This document shows, piece after piece, positions 17,985 to 26,374 of a DNA stretch of 64,000 bases. How positions within the stretch are numbered: position 1 is the first letter of the stretch; the number at the start of each line of letters is the position of its first letter. The notes under the pieces are model-generated. The model saw only the letters and a list, made by a program, of their open reading frames with translations, did not search any database and was not told the origin of the DNA. The translations under genes and the position numbers were made by a program. Source of the stretch: Phycisphaerae bacterium (GTDB lineage: Bacteria > Planctomycetota > Phycisphaerae > UBA1845 > Fen-1342); NCBI GenBank assembly GCA_017999985.1, contig JAGNKU010000005.1, positions 248,001 through 312,000 on the forward strand, given 5' to 3'.

Positions 17985-20165
17985 TTACTCGCGGAACTCG
18001 GCGGACAGCTCGTCCTCGCGCTCCAGCCGCCGATAGGTCTCGCGCAACACCCGCTTGAACTCCTGCAGTTTCATCCACTCCACGTGGCCGTCGACGAAGA
18101 GCACGTTCGTGCCCTCATCGTCGAACACGCGCTCGTAGGCCAGCACGTTGCGCGGATCGCTCGCGGCGGTCTGCCCGGAAATGTACACGTATGACACGGC
18201 GTCCTCGTCGTCGTCCGGGTCACGCGGCGAGTGCAGCACCTTCGGCGTGACCAGGCCAGCCGCAATCAACGGCGCAGAGTCGTCCGGGAACTTGTCCTGG
18301 TTGTCATTCGCATAGATGTGACACGCCTGCCCGATCGCGCGCAAGTTGGACGCACTGACCGCCCGCTTCGCGACCTCCCGGGCCCGCGCGAGCGAGGGCA
18401 GCGCGATCGAGACGCCGAAGCTCGCAGCGCTCGCCGCCATCATCAGCGAACCACCATCGCCGCTGCTGGCGTACAGAATGCCGTCCACATCCACACTGGA
18501 CGTGCTGACATTGTTCGTCACCTTCGCCACGGTCTCCGGCAGCGGCGGCAGCAAGGCGAAGTCGATCTCCACGCCGTGCGGGGCGAGCACGGACGCCCCC
18601 GCGATCAGCGCCAGCTTCGCCACCGGGTAGAACAGGCGCGTCAGGTACTGCACGTCGAAGTAGCCGATGCCCTGCGCATCCTTGGGCAGCCTGGCCCGCC
18701 CGGCTTGGAAGTCGGGATTGTCGAGCAGGCTTTCGCCGCGCGTCTTCGGGTCCACCTGCCGCAGCGCGGTCGCCACGGTCTGGGGGAACAACCCGAACAC
18801 CCACCGGTTGTCGGCGAAACCCCACGCCGGCGCGACCGGTGACGGTACGCCGCCGATCAACAGGTAGTGGATGTCGTGCGCGCCGTGCTTCATCTGGCAG
18901 AGCTTGAGCGTGGCCTCGCCCTCGTGCGCCAGCGGCGTGGCGAACTGCACGACCCGCGCGAGCATGCCCTGCAGGGCCTCGGCGTCCTTCACGTCGGCGA
19001 CCAGCACTGTGCCAGTCAGCAGGATGCCGCCGTGCGCGGGCGCGTCGAACAGCGCCCAGGTGTCGCCAAGCGCGGGCAGCAGGTCCTCCGTGATCGAGAA
19101 CCCCAGCATCCGCGCCGACATCGCCAGCGGCCCGTCGAGCAGGCCGACCTTCTCCGGCGCGAGCTCCTCGAACACGCGTCGCACTTCCGCCCAGACGCCC
19201 ACCAGGTCCAGGTTGTTGACCTCAGCCCAGTACACGTCTTTCGGGACAATCTTCAGATCATCATCCGTGAGCGGCTTCTGGTCCCAGAGCTTCAACAGCC
19301 CCCGCCGCGGCCCGTCCACGTGCGCGAACGCCATCATGTGCGGCCGGTCATCGTGGCGATCGGCGTGCAGATACTTGGAGCGCACGGAGGTCACGCCCAA
19401 CTCGGTCAGCGCCTGATCAACGATCGGCGGTAGCTCGCCCATAATTTCGGTGGCAACCGCCTTCCCGCGCGTGACGATCCGCTGCACGTCGGCATAGAAG
19501 CAGAAGTACTGCTTCTCGACCCGCGCCTGCACCTTGTTGCGGTCAAACGTGAACTCAGGCGCCGCCGCCAGGTTTGCGGCCGAACTCTTCATGCAGTCCA
19601 GCACCTTGCCCGCGGCAGTGTCGCCCAGGGCAAGCAACAAATACGGCTCGTGCACGCCCCACATGAGGTACATTGGCGTATCACCCAGGCGCACGCGACT
19701 GAACGGCACGTCCCGCACGGTGTGCGGCTCAATCTGCGCCGCGTCGACCACGGCACCGATCAGCTTGCCTACCGAAGCGGCTACCGCCGCCACATCCGTC
19801 GTCTCGACGACCAGGGCGGCCTGGATGTCGGGCTGTTTGTCAACCAGCGTGACATCGAACAGTCCCAGCCCGACCGAGCCGGTCTGCAGCGGGGGCAGGA
19901 GTTCCAGGAAGTGCGGGAACCACGGCGGCGGCGCCTCCTGGCCACTTTGGCGGGCCACGAAGTCCAGCAGGCCATGCATGAATTGCTGTTGCACACGCAG
20001 CTCTGGCGCATCCTGCTCCATCAATTGCGACCAGCCGACGTACAGCGCGGTATCGGCGGGCATCACGCGGGCGATGTCACCAGCCCTGGCCGGCAACGCG
20101 AGCGCCAGCAGTGCAGCCACCGCGCAGAAGAACGTGATCGGATTGAGGCACCGCATGTTACGCAT
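17985..20165 (-). CDS. Large exported protein ending in an H-x9-DG-type pseudopilin tail
   Basis: A 726-residue protein with a signal peptide (FFCAVAALLALALPARAG). A DUF3352-like body follows: MPADTALYVGWSQL, then repeated segments measuring a value and returning it, such as VYWAEVNNLDLVGVWAEV. Near residue 590 a hydrophobic stretch and SLARAREVAKRAVSASNLRAIGQACHIYANDNQDKFPD reproduce the type II pseudopilin-like module common in planctomycetes. The C-terminus holds the signature NVLFVDGHVEWM. The two parts in one chain suggest a secreted or surface protein assembled like the DUF1559 family. The start is the ATG at 20163-20165 with SD AGGAG seven bases upstream; a TTG two codons earlier was rejected. 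Confidence 0.82.
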   Translation of the reverse strand: MRNMRCLNPITFFCAVAALLALALPARAGDIARVMPADTALYVGWSQLMEQDAPELRVQQQFMHGLLDFVARQSGQEAPPPWFPHFLELLPPLQTGSVGLGLFDVTLVDKQPDIQAALVVETTDVAAVAASVGKLIGAVVDAAQIEPHTVRDVPFSRVRLGDTPMYLMWGVHEPYLLLALGDTAAGKVLDCMKSSAANLAAAPEFTFDRNKVQARVEKQYFCFYADVQRIVTRGKAVATEIMGELPPIVDQALTELGVTSVRSKYLHADRHDDRPHMMAFAHVDGPRRGLLKLWDQKPLTDDDLKIVPKDVYWAEVNNLDLVGVWAEVRRVFEELAPEKVGLLDGPLAMSARMLGFSITEDLLPALGDTWALFDAPAHGGILLTGTVLVADVKDAEALQGMLARVVQFATPLAHEGEATLKLCQMKHGAHDIHYLLIGGVPSPVAPAWGFADNRWVFGLFPQTVATALRQVDPKTRGESLLDNPDFQAGRARLPKDAQGIGYFDVQYLTRLFYPVAKLALIAGASVLAPHGVEIDFALLPPLPETVAKVTNNVSTSSVDVDGILYASSGDGGSLMMAASAASFGVSIALPSLARAREVAKRAVSASNLRAIGQACHIYANDNQDKFPDDSAPLIAAGLVTPKVLHSPRDPDDDEDAVSYVYISGQTAASDPRNVLAYERVFDDEGTNVLFVDGHVEWMKLQEFKRVLRETYRRLEREDELSAEFRE

Positions 20166-20270
20166 GGGCAAGCTCCTGTCTGAGGCCCGGCCGGCGCTCC
20201 GCCGGCGAGTACGCCCCCCCTCACCGGCGTTTCACCGCTTTTGAAACTTCCAAAACAACTGCCGCACAAA

Positions 20271-20300
20271 TTGGGAACCCGATCCCGACAGGATTATACT
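20271..20300 (+). promoter_or_regulatory. Promoter of mqnA-mqnC
   Basis: TTGGGA, 18-base spacer, TATACT, followed by a leader of about 35 bases and SD GGGAGGT seven bases before the mqnA GTG. Confidence 0.65.
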
Positions 20301-20341
20301 CCAGTGGCGCGCGATGAAAACTGCGCCGGGAGGTAGCGACC

Positions 20342-21160
20342 GTGCTTCGGCTCGGTGTGGTGTCATTCCTGAATTCCCGGCCGCTGATTGCCGGCCTCGA
20401 GTCTGACGCGGACATCCAGCTCGTCCTGGACGTTCCCGCGGCCCTGCCGGGGCGCCTGGAGCGCGGCGAGGTGGACGTCAGCCTCATCCCCGTCCTCGAT
20501 GTGCTGCGCGGTCACGGCCAGTACCGGGTCGTGTCCGACGCCTGCATCGGCTGCGACGGCGAGACGATGACCGTGCGTATCTTCTCGCAGGTCCCGCCGG
20601 ACCGTATCCGCACGCTGTGGGTGGACACCGACTCGCACACGTCGGTGGCGCTGGCGCGGGTCTTGTGGCGTGAGCTGTACGTGCGCGACCTGGAGTCGCG
20701 GACCATCGACACGCGCCGCGAAGATCTCCGCGCATGCGAGGCCGTGCTGCTCATCGGCGATAAGGTCGTCAGTCCGCAGCGCGGCAGCTTCGCGTACGAG
20801 GTCGACCTCGGCGGGGCCTGGCGCCAGCACACCGGTCTGCCATTCGTCTTCGCGGTCTGGGCCATGCGAACGGCGATGCCCAACGGCGGCAACGTCGCCG
20901 CGCTGCTCGAGGCCGCCCGCGACCGGGGCGTCGCCCGCGCCGCGGAGATCGCCGACACGGAGGGTCCGTCCCACGGCTGGCCGGCCGAGCTGGCGCGCCG
21001 CTACCTGATGCGCTGCCTCAAGTTTCGCCTCGATGATCGCAGCCGCGCGGGCGTGGCGCGCTTCGCCCATTACTGCCTGGCCGCCGACATCGTGCCGCCG
21101 GACGCGCTGGACACGTGGATGGCACAGTGGACGCCGCGTCCGGTTCCGGTGACCCCGTGA
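20342..21160 (+). CDS. mqnA: Chorismate dehydratase MqnA
   Basis: First enzyme of the futalosine route to menaquinone: removes water from chorismate to give 3-enolpyruvoylbenzoate. The 272-residue periplasmic-binding-protein-like fold shows LGVVSFLNSRPLIAGL at the N-terminus, GEVDVSLIPVLDVL, SDACIGCDGETMTVRIFSQ, DTDSHTSVALARVL, and LPFVFAVWAMRT. The GTG start is set by SD GGGAGGT. It overlaps mqnC (GTGA), and the gene pair defines the pathway. Confidence 0.94.
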   Translation: MLRLGVVSFLNSRPLIAGLESDADIQLVLDVPAALPGRLERGEVDVSLIPVLDVLRGHGQYRVVSDACIGCDGETMTVRIFSQVPPDRIRTLWVDTDSHTSVALARVLWRELYVRDLESRTIDTRREDLRACEAVLLIGDKVVSPQRGSFAYEVDLGGAWRQHTGLPFVFAVWAMRTAMPNGGNVAALLEAARDRGVARAAEIADTEGPSHGWPAELARRYLMRCLKFRLDDRSRAGVARFAHYCLAADIVPPDALDTWMAQWTPRPVPVTP

Positions 21161-22326
21161 GCGCGAAGTCGCCCGCGCCGGCGATGCCGTGCGTGGCGCG
21201 CCTCACCGACTCCGAGGCGCTCGACCTGTACAACGACGTCTCGATCCACGAGCTAGGCCGCCGGGCGTGGGCCCGCACCGTGGCGCTGCATCCCGAGCCC
21301 TACCGTACGTACGTCGTCGATCGCAACATCAACTACGCCAACGTCTGCACCGCCCGTTGCATCTTCTGCAACTTCTATCGCCAGCCCGGCGACGGCGAGG
21401 CGTACATCCTCAGCTATGAGCAGATTGGGCGCAAGATCGAGGAGCTGCTCGCGATCGGCGGCACGCAGATCCTGATGCAGGGCGGCCTGGTACCCGACGC
21501 TGATCACCCCAGCGGCCACGGCCTGCCGCTATCGTGGTATCTCGACCTGCTCCGCTTCATCAAGCAGCACTACCCGACCATCCACATCCACGCGTTCAGC
21601 CCGCCGGAAATCTGGGCGTTCCATCAGATTTTCGATCTGCCGCTGCGCGACGTGCTCCTGCGTCTGCGCGATGCCGGCCTGGACACGATCCCGGGCGGCG
21701 GCGGCGAGATCCTGGTCGATCGCGTCCGGCGGAAGATCGGTCAGGGCAAGACGATGACCGACGAGTGGCTGGCGGTCATGCGCGCCGCGCATCAGATCGG
21801 CATGCGGACGAGCTGCACGATGATGTTCGGCCACATTGAGACGGTGCCCGAGCGGATCGAGCACCTGCGCCGGCTGCGCGACTTACAGGACGAGACCGGC
21901 GGCTTCCTAGCGTTCATCCATTGGCCGTTCCAGCCGGAGGGCACGCCGCTGGGCCGTTGGAAACGCCCGCCGACGGATTACGACGGGCCGCCGGACGGAG
22001 CGCACCTGTTCCTCGCGGATGCGCACGAGTACCTGCGGATGCTGGCGCTGGCGCGGCTGTATCTCGACAACATCCCGAACATTCAGTCGAGCTGGGTGAC
22101 GATGGGACCGAAGATCGGCCAGTTGGCGCTGTTCTTCGGCGCCAACGACATGGGGTCCGTGATGATGGAGGAGAATGTCGTTTCGGCCGCGGGCACGACG
22201 TTCCGGCTGAGCGAGGATGAGATTCGCCGGCTGATCAGCGACGCCGGTTGGACGCCACAACAGCGCGACCAGTACTACCGGCCGGTCAATTCGCCACGCT
22301 CGCGGACCCCGCTGCCGATCGTGTAG
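21157..22326 (+). CDS. mqnC: Cyclic dehypoxanthinyl futalosine synthase MqnC
   Basis: A radical-SAM enzyme that cyclises dehypoxanthine futalosine in menaquinone synthesis. The cluster motif CTARCIFCNF (C-x3-C-x2-C) lies at about residues 63-70, preceded by YVVDRNINYANV. Other family marks are GGTQILMQGG, HAFSPPEI, PGGGGEILVDRVR, TSCTMMFGHIET, FIHWPFQPEGT and FGANDMGSVMMEENVV. About 389 residues is normal length. The start is the GTG that overlaps the mqnA stop; an ATG at 21184 is an alternative. The stop codon TAG is the first three bases of a dispersed TAGGGTGGGC repeat. Confidence 0.95.
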   Translation: MSAKSPAPAMPCVARLTDSEALDLYNDVSIHELGRRAWARTVALHPEPYRTYVVDRNINYANVCTARCIFCNFYRQPGDGEAYILSYEQIGRKIEELLAIGGTQILMQGGLVPDADHPSGHGLPLSWYLDLLRFIKQHYPTIHIHAFSPPEIWAFHQIFDLPLRDVLLRLRDAGLDTIPGGGGEILVDRVRRKIGQGKTMTDEWLAVMRAAHQIGMRTSCTMMFGHIETVPERIEHLRRLRDLQDETGGFLAFIHWPFQPEGTPLGRWKRPPTDYDGPPDGAHLFLADAHEYLRMLALARLYLDNIPNIQSSWVTMGPKIGQLALFFGANDMGSVMMEENVVSAAGTTFRLSEDEIRRLISDAGWTPQQRDQYYRPVNSPRSRTPLPIV

Positions 22327-22346
22327 GGTGGGCACCGACCACCACC
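22324..22346. repeat. TAGGGTGGGC-family repeat supplying the mqnC stop
   Basis: TAGGGTGGGCACCGACCACC followed by a few bases. Its first three bases are the mqnC stop codon. It is abutted by a heptamer array. Confidence 0.75.
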
Positions 22347-22350
22347 AGGC

Positions 22351-22378
22351 CGTCAGCCTTCAGCTCTCAGCCCGAAGC
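22351..22378. repeat. Heptamer array, NNTCAGC family, three to four units
   Basis: CGTCAGC, CTTCAGC, TCTCAGC, then a diverged CCGAAGC. The stop codon of the convergent GT87 gene (22360-22362) lies inside it. The same family is at 31234-31268 (opposite orientation) and 50028-50062. Confidence 0.8.
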
Positions 22379-23769
22379 TTCTCGGGTTCGTGCGAAGCAC
22401 GCCACGCTGTCGCCGTTGCGGCTGTGAGCAAGGCGAGCGCGGCGAGATGCACGCCGTACCAGCGCGGAATGGTCGCCCCAAGGCACGCCACGCCAATCAG
22501 CCAAGCGACGCACGCGGCCACCGCGAGCCAATGATCGGCCCATCGGGTGGGCACGGCCCATCCCGGCCCCTGACTCTCCCCCTGCCCCCTCCCTGGAAGG
22601 GAGGGGCGTTCACGTAGGGTGGGCATCGCCCACCACCACTGCCACACGACCACCAGCGCCGGAAACGCCCACGCCAGGTAGTAATGCCGCGTCATCGGCG
22701 ACGGCCAGAACATCGCCAACAGCCACAGCGCTGCACACGGCGTCCAGCCCGCCGCTTCGTCGCCTCGCGTACGCCATGTGAACCATGCGAGCGCGGCGAA
22801 ACCGAGCGCGAGCGGCGTGAACCACAGCCACCACACGACACCCGGTGGCCAATCGGCGATGTGAAACCGCGGCACCCAGTCAATGTCGACGCGCTTCTCA
22901 GCCCAGACGCCCTCACGCGGGGGCATCGGATCGAGCGTCAGAACCTCATCTGGCGCCAGGGCCGCGCGATAACGCTCAACAACGTCTGCCGGCGGATCGC
23001 CGTAGAGGATCACTTGTCGCTTGGTGTCCGGGATCGCGCGCAGCCAGCGGGTCAGCACGGCGGCCAGCGACGCGTTAGTCCCGTGGCGATGCACGCGCAG
23101 CAGCGGCTGCTCGATCATCACGCGGTTGGAGTGCCATCCCGCCCGGCGCATCCAGGCCTGATGCTCGGCAACGGCACCCTGCCAGCCGAAGAACGCGACG
23201 CTCGGCACGACATCAATAACGATCGCCGCGATGATCACGCCGACCAGCGCCCGCCAGCGCCGGCAAAGCAGCAGATACACGACAAGCACGCCGGGCACGG
23301 TCTTCACGAGCGCGGCAAGGCCGAGCACCACTCCGCCCGCCAGCTCGCGCCGCTGGTTCACCAGCGTCAATCCGCCGACGCACAGCACGAGCGTCCAGAG
23401 CGTGAGTTGGTTCGATTGCAGCGCATGCTGGAAGTTCGCGCAGACCAGCAGCACCGGCCAGATGAACCCACCCGTGTCCGGCGCTCGCCACCAATAGCGA
23501 TAGACGATCCACACGCTCGCCGCGAGCGCCGCCAGGTTGGACAGCACATAGAGCACAAGCCCCACTGGCTCCGGCAGCCACGTCGTGAACGGCCAGAGCG
23601 CAAACGTCGCGGTCGGCAGGTAGCCGAACATGGCGGTGCCGGGCGCGGTGTGACCGTGCGCCCACACATACCGCGACTCGGTCTGCAGGTCACCCCAGTC
23701 GGGCTTGTGTTGCACGCCGCGGCGGACTGCGGCCACGACGCCGCTGAGGACAACGATTGCGACGACCAC
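22360..23769 (-). CDS. GT87/DUF2029 membrane glycosyltransferase
   Basis: A polytopic membrane protein of about 469 residues with the pattern of the GT87 family, mannosyltransferases using polyprenyl donors. After the first helix comes a loop with Asp residues (QHKPDWGDLQTESRYV), then PTATFALWPFTTWLP, SNQLTLWTLVLCVGGL and LAALVKTVPGVLVVYLLL, with about ten helices. The GTG start at 23769 falls inside what looks like helix 1. The open frame extends upstream to a stop near 23850 without a good start codon, whereas another frame offers GTG at 23840 behind AGGAG. A run of six C between them may hide an indel. The segment between the last two helix groups is an absorbed repeat (22545-22640). Confidence 0.72.
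   Translation of the reverse strand: MVVAIVVLSGVVAAVRRGVQHKPDWGDLQTESRYVWAHGHTAPGTAMFGYLPTATFALWPFTTWLPEPVGLVLYVLSNLAALAASVWIVYRYWWRAPDTGGFIWPVLLVCANFQHALQSNQLTLWTLVLCVGGLTLVNQRRELAGGVVLGLAALVKTVPGVLVVYLLLCRRWRALVGVIIAAIVIDVVPSVAFFGWQGAVAEHQAWMRRAGWHSNRVMIEQPLLRVHRHGTNASLAAVLTRWLRAIPDTKRQVILYGDPPADVVERYRAALAPDEVLTLDPMPPREGVWAEKRVDIDWVPRFHIADWPPGVVWWLWFTPLALGFAALAWFTWRTRGDEAAGWTPCAALWLLAMFWPSPMTRHYYLAWAFPALVVVWQWWWAMPTLRERPSLPGRGQGESQGPGWAVPTRWADHWLAVAACVAWLIGVACLGATIPRWYGVHLAALALLTAATATAWRASHEPEKLRAES
22545..22640. repeat. Composite dispersed repeat inside the GT87 coding sequence
   Basis: A diverged GGGTGGGCACGGCCCATCCC palindrome (22545-22564), a pyrimidine-rich hairpin with CCCCTCCCT and AGGGAGGGG arms, and a TAGGGTGGGCATCGCCCACC palindrome (22615-22638). 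On the minus strand it encodes AMPTLRERPSLPGRGQG and onward to WAVPTRWADH, between predicted transmembrane helices. Confidence 0.8.
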
Positions 23770-24080
23770 CCAGGCGACGCGCTGCCAGACGACCCGGCGG
23801 GGGGTGGCTCGGGATGGCTCGGGATCGGCCGTGATCGCACGCTCCTGTCGAGATTATCGGCCGGCGAACGCCCGGCCGTGGCCCAGTGTAGGAAGGGCGC
23901 GCAGCCGCGGGCAAGCCCCCGTCGGGTTGAACACCGCTACTGGCCGGGTATAGTGAAGCCGCAGGTCGGTCCGGGTCGTGCAGCTCCCCGGGCTGGCGGG
24001 GCGGGGCCTGGCGCGGTGGACGACCCCCCGGATGAGAGCGCGCAACGCAGCGTCGGCGAACGCCACGAAAGGAAAGCGCG
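23770..24080. other. Divergent intergenic region, GT87 gene / rocD
   Basis: 311 bases. It contains a possible upstream extension of the GT87 frame (to about 23850), a good promoter for rocD at 23927-23954, and a GC-rich leader ending in an AAAGGAA SD. No RNA gene or riboswitch was recognised. Confidence 0.55.
23927..23954 (+). promoter_or_regulatory. Candidate rocD promoter
   Basis: TTGAAC, 16-base spacer, TATAGT, about 126 bases ahead of the rocD ATG. The leader would be long. Confidence 0.6.
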
Positions 24081-25319
24081 ATGACCACGACCACGACCAA
24101 AGCCCAGAACCGCACCGGCAAGCTGACCGGCGCCCAGCACATCGAGCTCGTCGAGCAGTATGCGGCCCACAACTACCACCCGCTGCCGGTGGTCGTCGCC
24201 AAGGCCGAAGGCGTGTGGGTCGAGGACGCCGACGGCAAGCGCTACATGGACATGCTCGCAGCCTACTCAGCGGTGAACTTTGGGCACTGCAACGCGGAGC
24301 TGATCGCGGCGGCGCGCGCGCAGCTCGACAGCGTGACGCTGACCTCGCGAGCGTTCCACAACGACCAGCTCGGCCCGTTCTGCCGGGAGCTGGCGGCCCT
24401 GTGCAAGATGGAAATGGTGCTGCCGATGAACACCGGCGCGGAGGGCGTCGAAACGGCGTTGAAGACCGCCCGCCGCTGGGGCTACCAGAAAAAGGGCGTG
24501 CCGGACGGCAAGGCCAAGATCATCTGCTGTGCCGAGAACTTCCACGGCCGGACGACGACCATCATCAGCTTCAGCACGGACCCGGACTGCCGGAAGGGCT
24601 TCGGACCATTCACGCCGGGATTTGAGACAATCCCATACGGCGACATCGAAGCACTGAAACGCGCGATCGACGACCACACGGTCGCGTTCCTGGTGGAGCC
24701 GATCCAGGGCGAGGCCGGCATCATCATTCCGCCGGACGGGTACTTGCGGCAGGTGCGCGAAGTCTGCAGCGCGAAGAAGGTGCTGTTCATCGCGGACGAG
24801 ATTCAGTCCGGGCTGGGGCGGACCGGCGCGACGTTCGCGTGCGATCATGAAGGCGTGCAGCCCGACATGTACATCCTGGGCAAGGCGCTGGGCGGCGGCA
24901 TCGTGCCGATTTCGGCGGTCGTCTCGAAGCGCGACATCCTTGGCGTGTTCACGCCCGGCAGTCACGGCAGCACGTTTGGCGGCAATCCGCTGGCCTGCGC
25001 GGTAGCCCGCAAGGTAATCGAAATCCTGGAGACGAATCGGTACCAGGAAAACGCCCGGCAGCTCGGCCAGTACCTGGCGGCGCAACTGCGGGCCATCCAG
25101 ACGAACAAGGTCAAGGAATATCGCTGCCGCGGGCTGTGGGTCGGCGTGGAGTTCAAGAAGGAAGCCGGCGTGGCGCGGCAGTACTGCGAAGCCCTCATGC
25201 GCGAGGGCATGCTGTGCAAGGACACGCACGCCCAGACGATGCGGCTGGCCCCGCCACTGTGCATCACCAAGGACGAGCTCGACTGGGCGCTCGCGCGACT
25301 GCGGAAGGTGCTGGCGTAG
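24081..25319 (+). CDS. rocD: Ornithine aminotransferase
   Basis: A PLP-dependent class III aminotransferase transferring the delta-amino group of ornithine to 2-oxoglutarate, linking arginine and proline metabolism. At 412 residues the order of motifs follows RocD: LVEQYAAHNYHPLPVVVAKAEG, MDMLAAYSAVNFGHCN, LPMNTGAEGVETALK, FHGRTTTIISFS, LVEPIQGEAGIIIP, FIADEIQSGLGRTG (Asp contacting the PLP nitrogen), YILGKALGGG (Schiff-base Lys near 268), HGSTFGGNPLAC and GLWVGVEF. Other class III aminotransferases are less likely given the QYAAHNYHPLPVV start. The unknown gene 48 bases downstream is probably in the same transcript. Confidence 0.93.
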   Translation: MTTTTTKAQNRTGKLTGAQHIELVEQYAAHNYHPLPVVVAKAEGVWVEDADGKRYMDMLAAYSAVNFGHCNAELIAAARAQLDSVTLTSRAFHNDQLGPFCRELAALCKMEMVLPMNTGAEGVETALKTARRWGYQKKGVPDGKAKIICCAENFHGRTTTIISFSTDPDCRKGFGPFTPGFETIPYGDIEALKRAIDDHTVAFLVEPIQGEAGIIIPPDGYLRQVREVCSAKKVLFIADEIQSGLGRTGATFACDHEGVQPDMYILGKALGGGIVPISAVVSKRDILGVFTPGSHGSTFGGNPLACAVARKVIEILETNRYQENARQLGQYLAAQLRAIQTNKVKEYRCRGLWVGVEFKKEAGVARQYCEALMREGMLCKDTHAQTMRLAPPLCITKDELDWALARLRKVLA

Positions 25320-25367
25320 CGCCAGGCGCGACGCCGGAGACAGATCACTTCGCCAGAGGAGAGCGTG

Positions 25368-26351
25368 ATGGGACGGCGTAATCAGAAGCGCGCCCAGAAG
25401 AAGCGCGAGCAATCGCGCGCCCGCTCCGGCAGCCCGTATCGCTTGATTGGTGCGAGCGGTGACCTCATGGCGTGCTACATCAACCGCGGCTGGAAAGAAG
25501 ACGGCAAGGCGTCGATCTACGTCGTCCGGCGCGTCCCGGGCGGCGGCTACGCACTGGGCGCGTATCTCGTCGATCTGTGGTGCATGGGGCTGAAGGAGGC
25601 CTGTGGCCGTCTTGACCTGGACTACGACGAATTCCTGGCCCAAACGCAGGGACCAGATGCACCGCTCGAGATCGAACGCATTGACCTGGACACGGTGCGG
25701 CGGCTCGTGGCCGGCGGCATCCGCTTCGCCGGGCAGAACGGGTTTCGTCTGCCGCCGCGCCTGGAGCGCTGGACGGCGCTGCTCGGTGGCGTGGGCGACC
25801 CGGCGACCGCGGACCTGAGTGGTTTTGGCTTGGAAGGAAAACTGCACTACGAGGGCAGCCTCGAAGATCTGCGCAAGCGGCTCATCGGCAGCAAGCCGGA
25901 GGAGTTTCTGGCCCGGCCGGATGTGGAATTCGTGCTCGACGATACGGATTTCACGTTGGTGGACGATGACGAACTGGTCCTGAACGAGACGATCGACGAC
26001 GCGCAGGCAAAGTTGCTGGCCAGCGTCCGCCAGTGGTGCTTCGCCAACAAACTGCTTCCGCATCCGCGCCTCGCGGACGCGATCGACCTGACCATGGAAT
26101 CGGCCTGGCAGCTCCAAGTCGGCTGGGGCGACGACGAGGACGCGGAGGTGGAACCTGAGGCGATCGACGCAAGCCGGCAACTGAACGACTTGCTGGCGAT
26201 CGAGTCCGAGACGGATCGCGCGCAGTTGATCGCAGCGCTGGATCAGCTCCAGAAGTTCGCTGCGCAGTATGAGACGCCGCAGGCGATGTTTGCGGCGTGC
26301 GGCCTGGGTTACCTACCCGCCGAGCTGGACCACAACAGCGAGGAGGGTTGA
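25368..26351 (+). CDS. Conserved-looking protein of unknown function
   Basis: A 327-residue soluble protein with a very basic N-terminus (GRRNQKRAQKKREQSRARS). A compact domain follows (ACYINRGWKEDGKASIYVVRRVPGG..YALGAYLVDLWCMGLKEA), which I have an impression of seeing in other bacterial proteins, sometimes beside SEC-C-type motifs, though no SEC-C cysteines are visible here. The middle is acidic (VEFVLDDTDFTLVDDDELVLNE, quoted in part) and the C-terminal third helical. SD GAGGAG is six bases before the ATG at 25368; a GTG one codon earlier is also possible. It follows rocD by 48 bases and converges with the MBOAT gene. Confidence 0.7.
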   Translation: MGRRNQKRAQKKREQSRARSGSPYRLIGASGDLMACYINRGWKEDGKASIYVVRRVPGGGYALGAYLVDLWCMGLKEACGRLDLDYDEFLAQTQGPDAPLEIERIDLDTVRRLVAGGIRFAGQNGFRLPPRLERWTALLGGVGDPATADLSGFGLEGKLHYEGSLEDLRKRLIGSKPEEFLARPDVEFVLDDTDFTLVDDDELVLNETIDDAQAKLLASVRQWCFANKLLPHPRLADAIDLTMESAWQLQVGWGDDEDAEVEPEAIDASRQLNDLLAIESETDRAQLIAALDQLQKFAAQYETPQAMFAACGLGYLPAELDHNSEEG

Positions 26352-26374
26352 GCACCCCGCCATGCACCACCCAG

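Noticed and set aside
24267-26180. Long antisense frame over rocD and the next gene
   Set aside because: Overlaps two convincing genes and has no family features.
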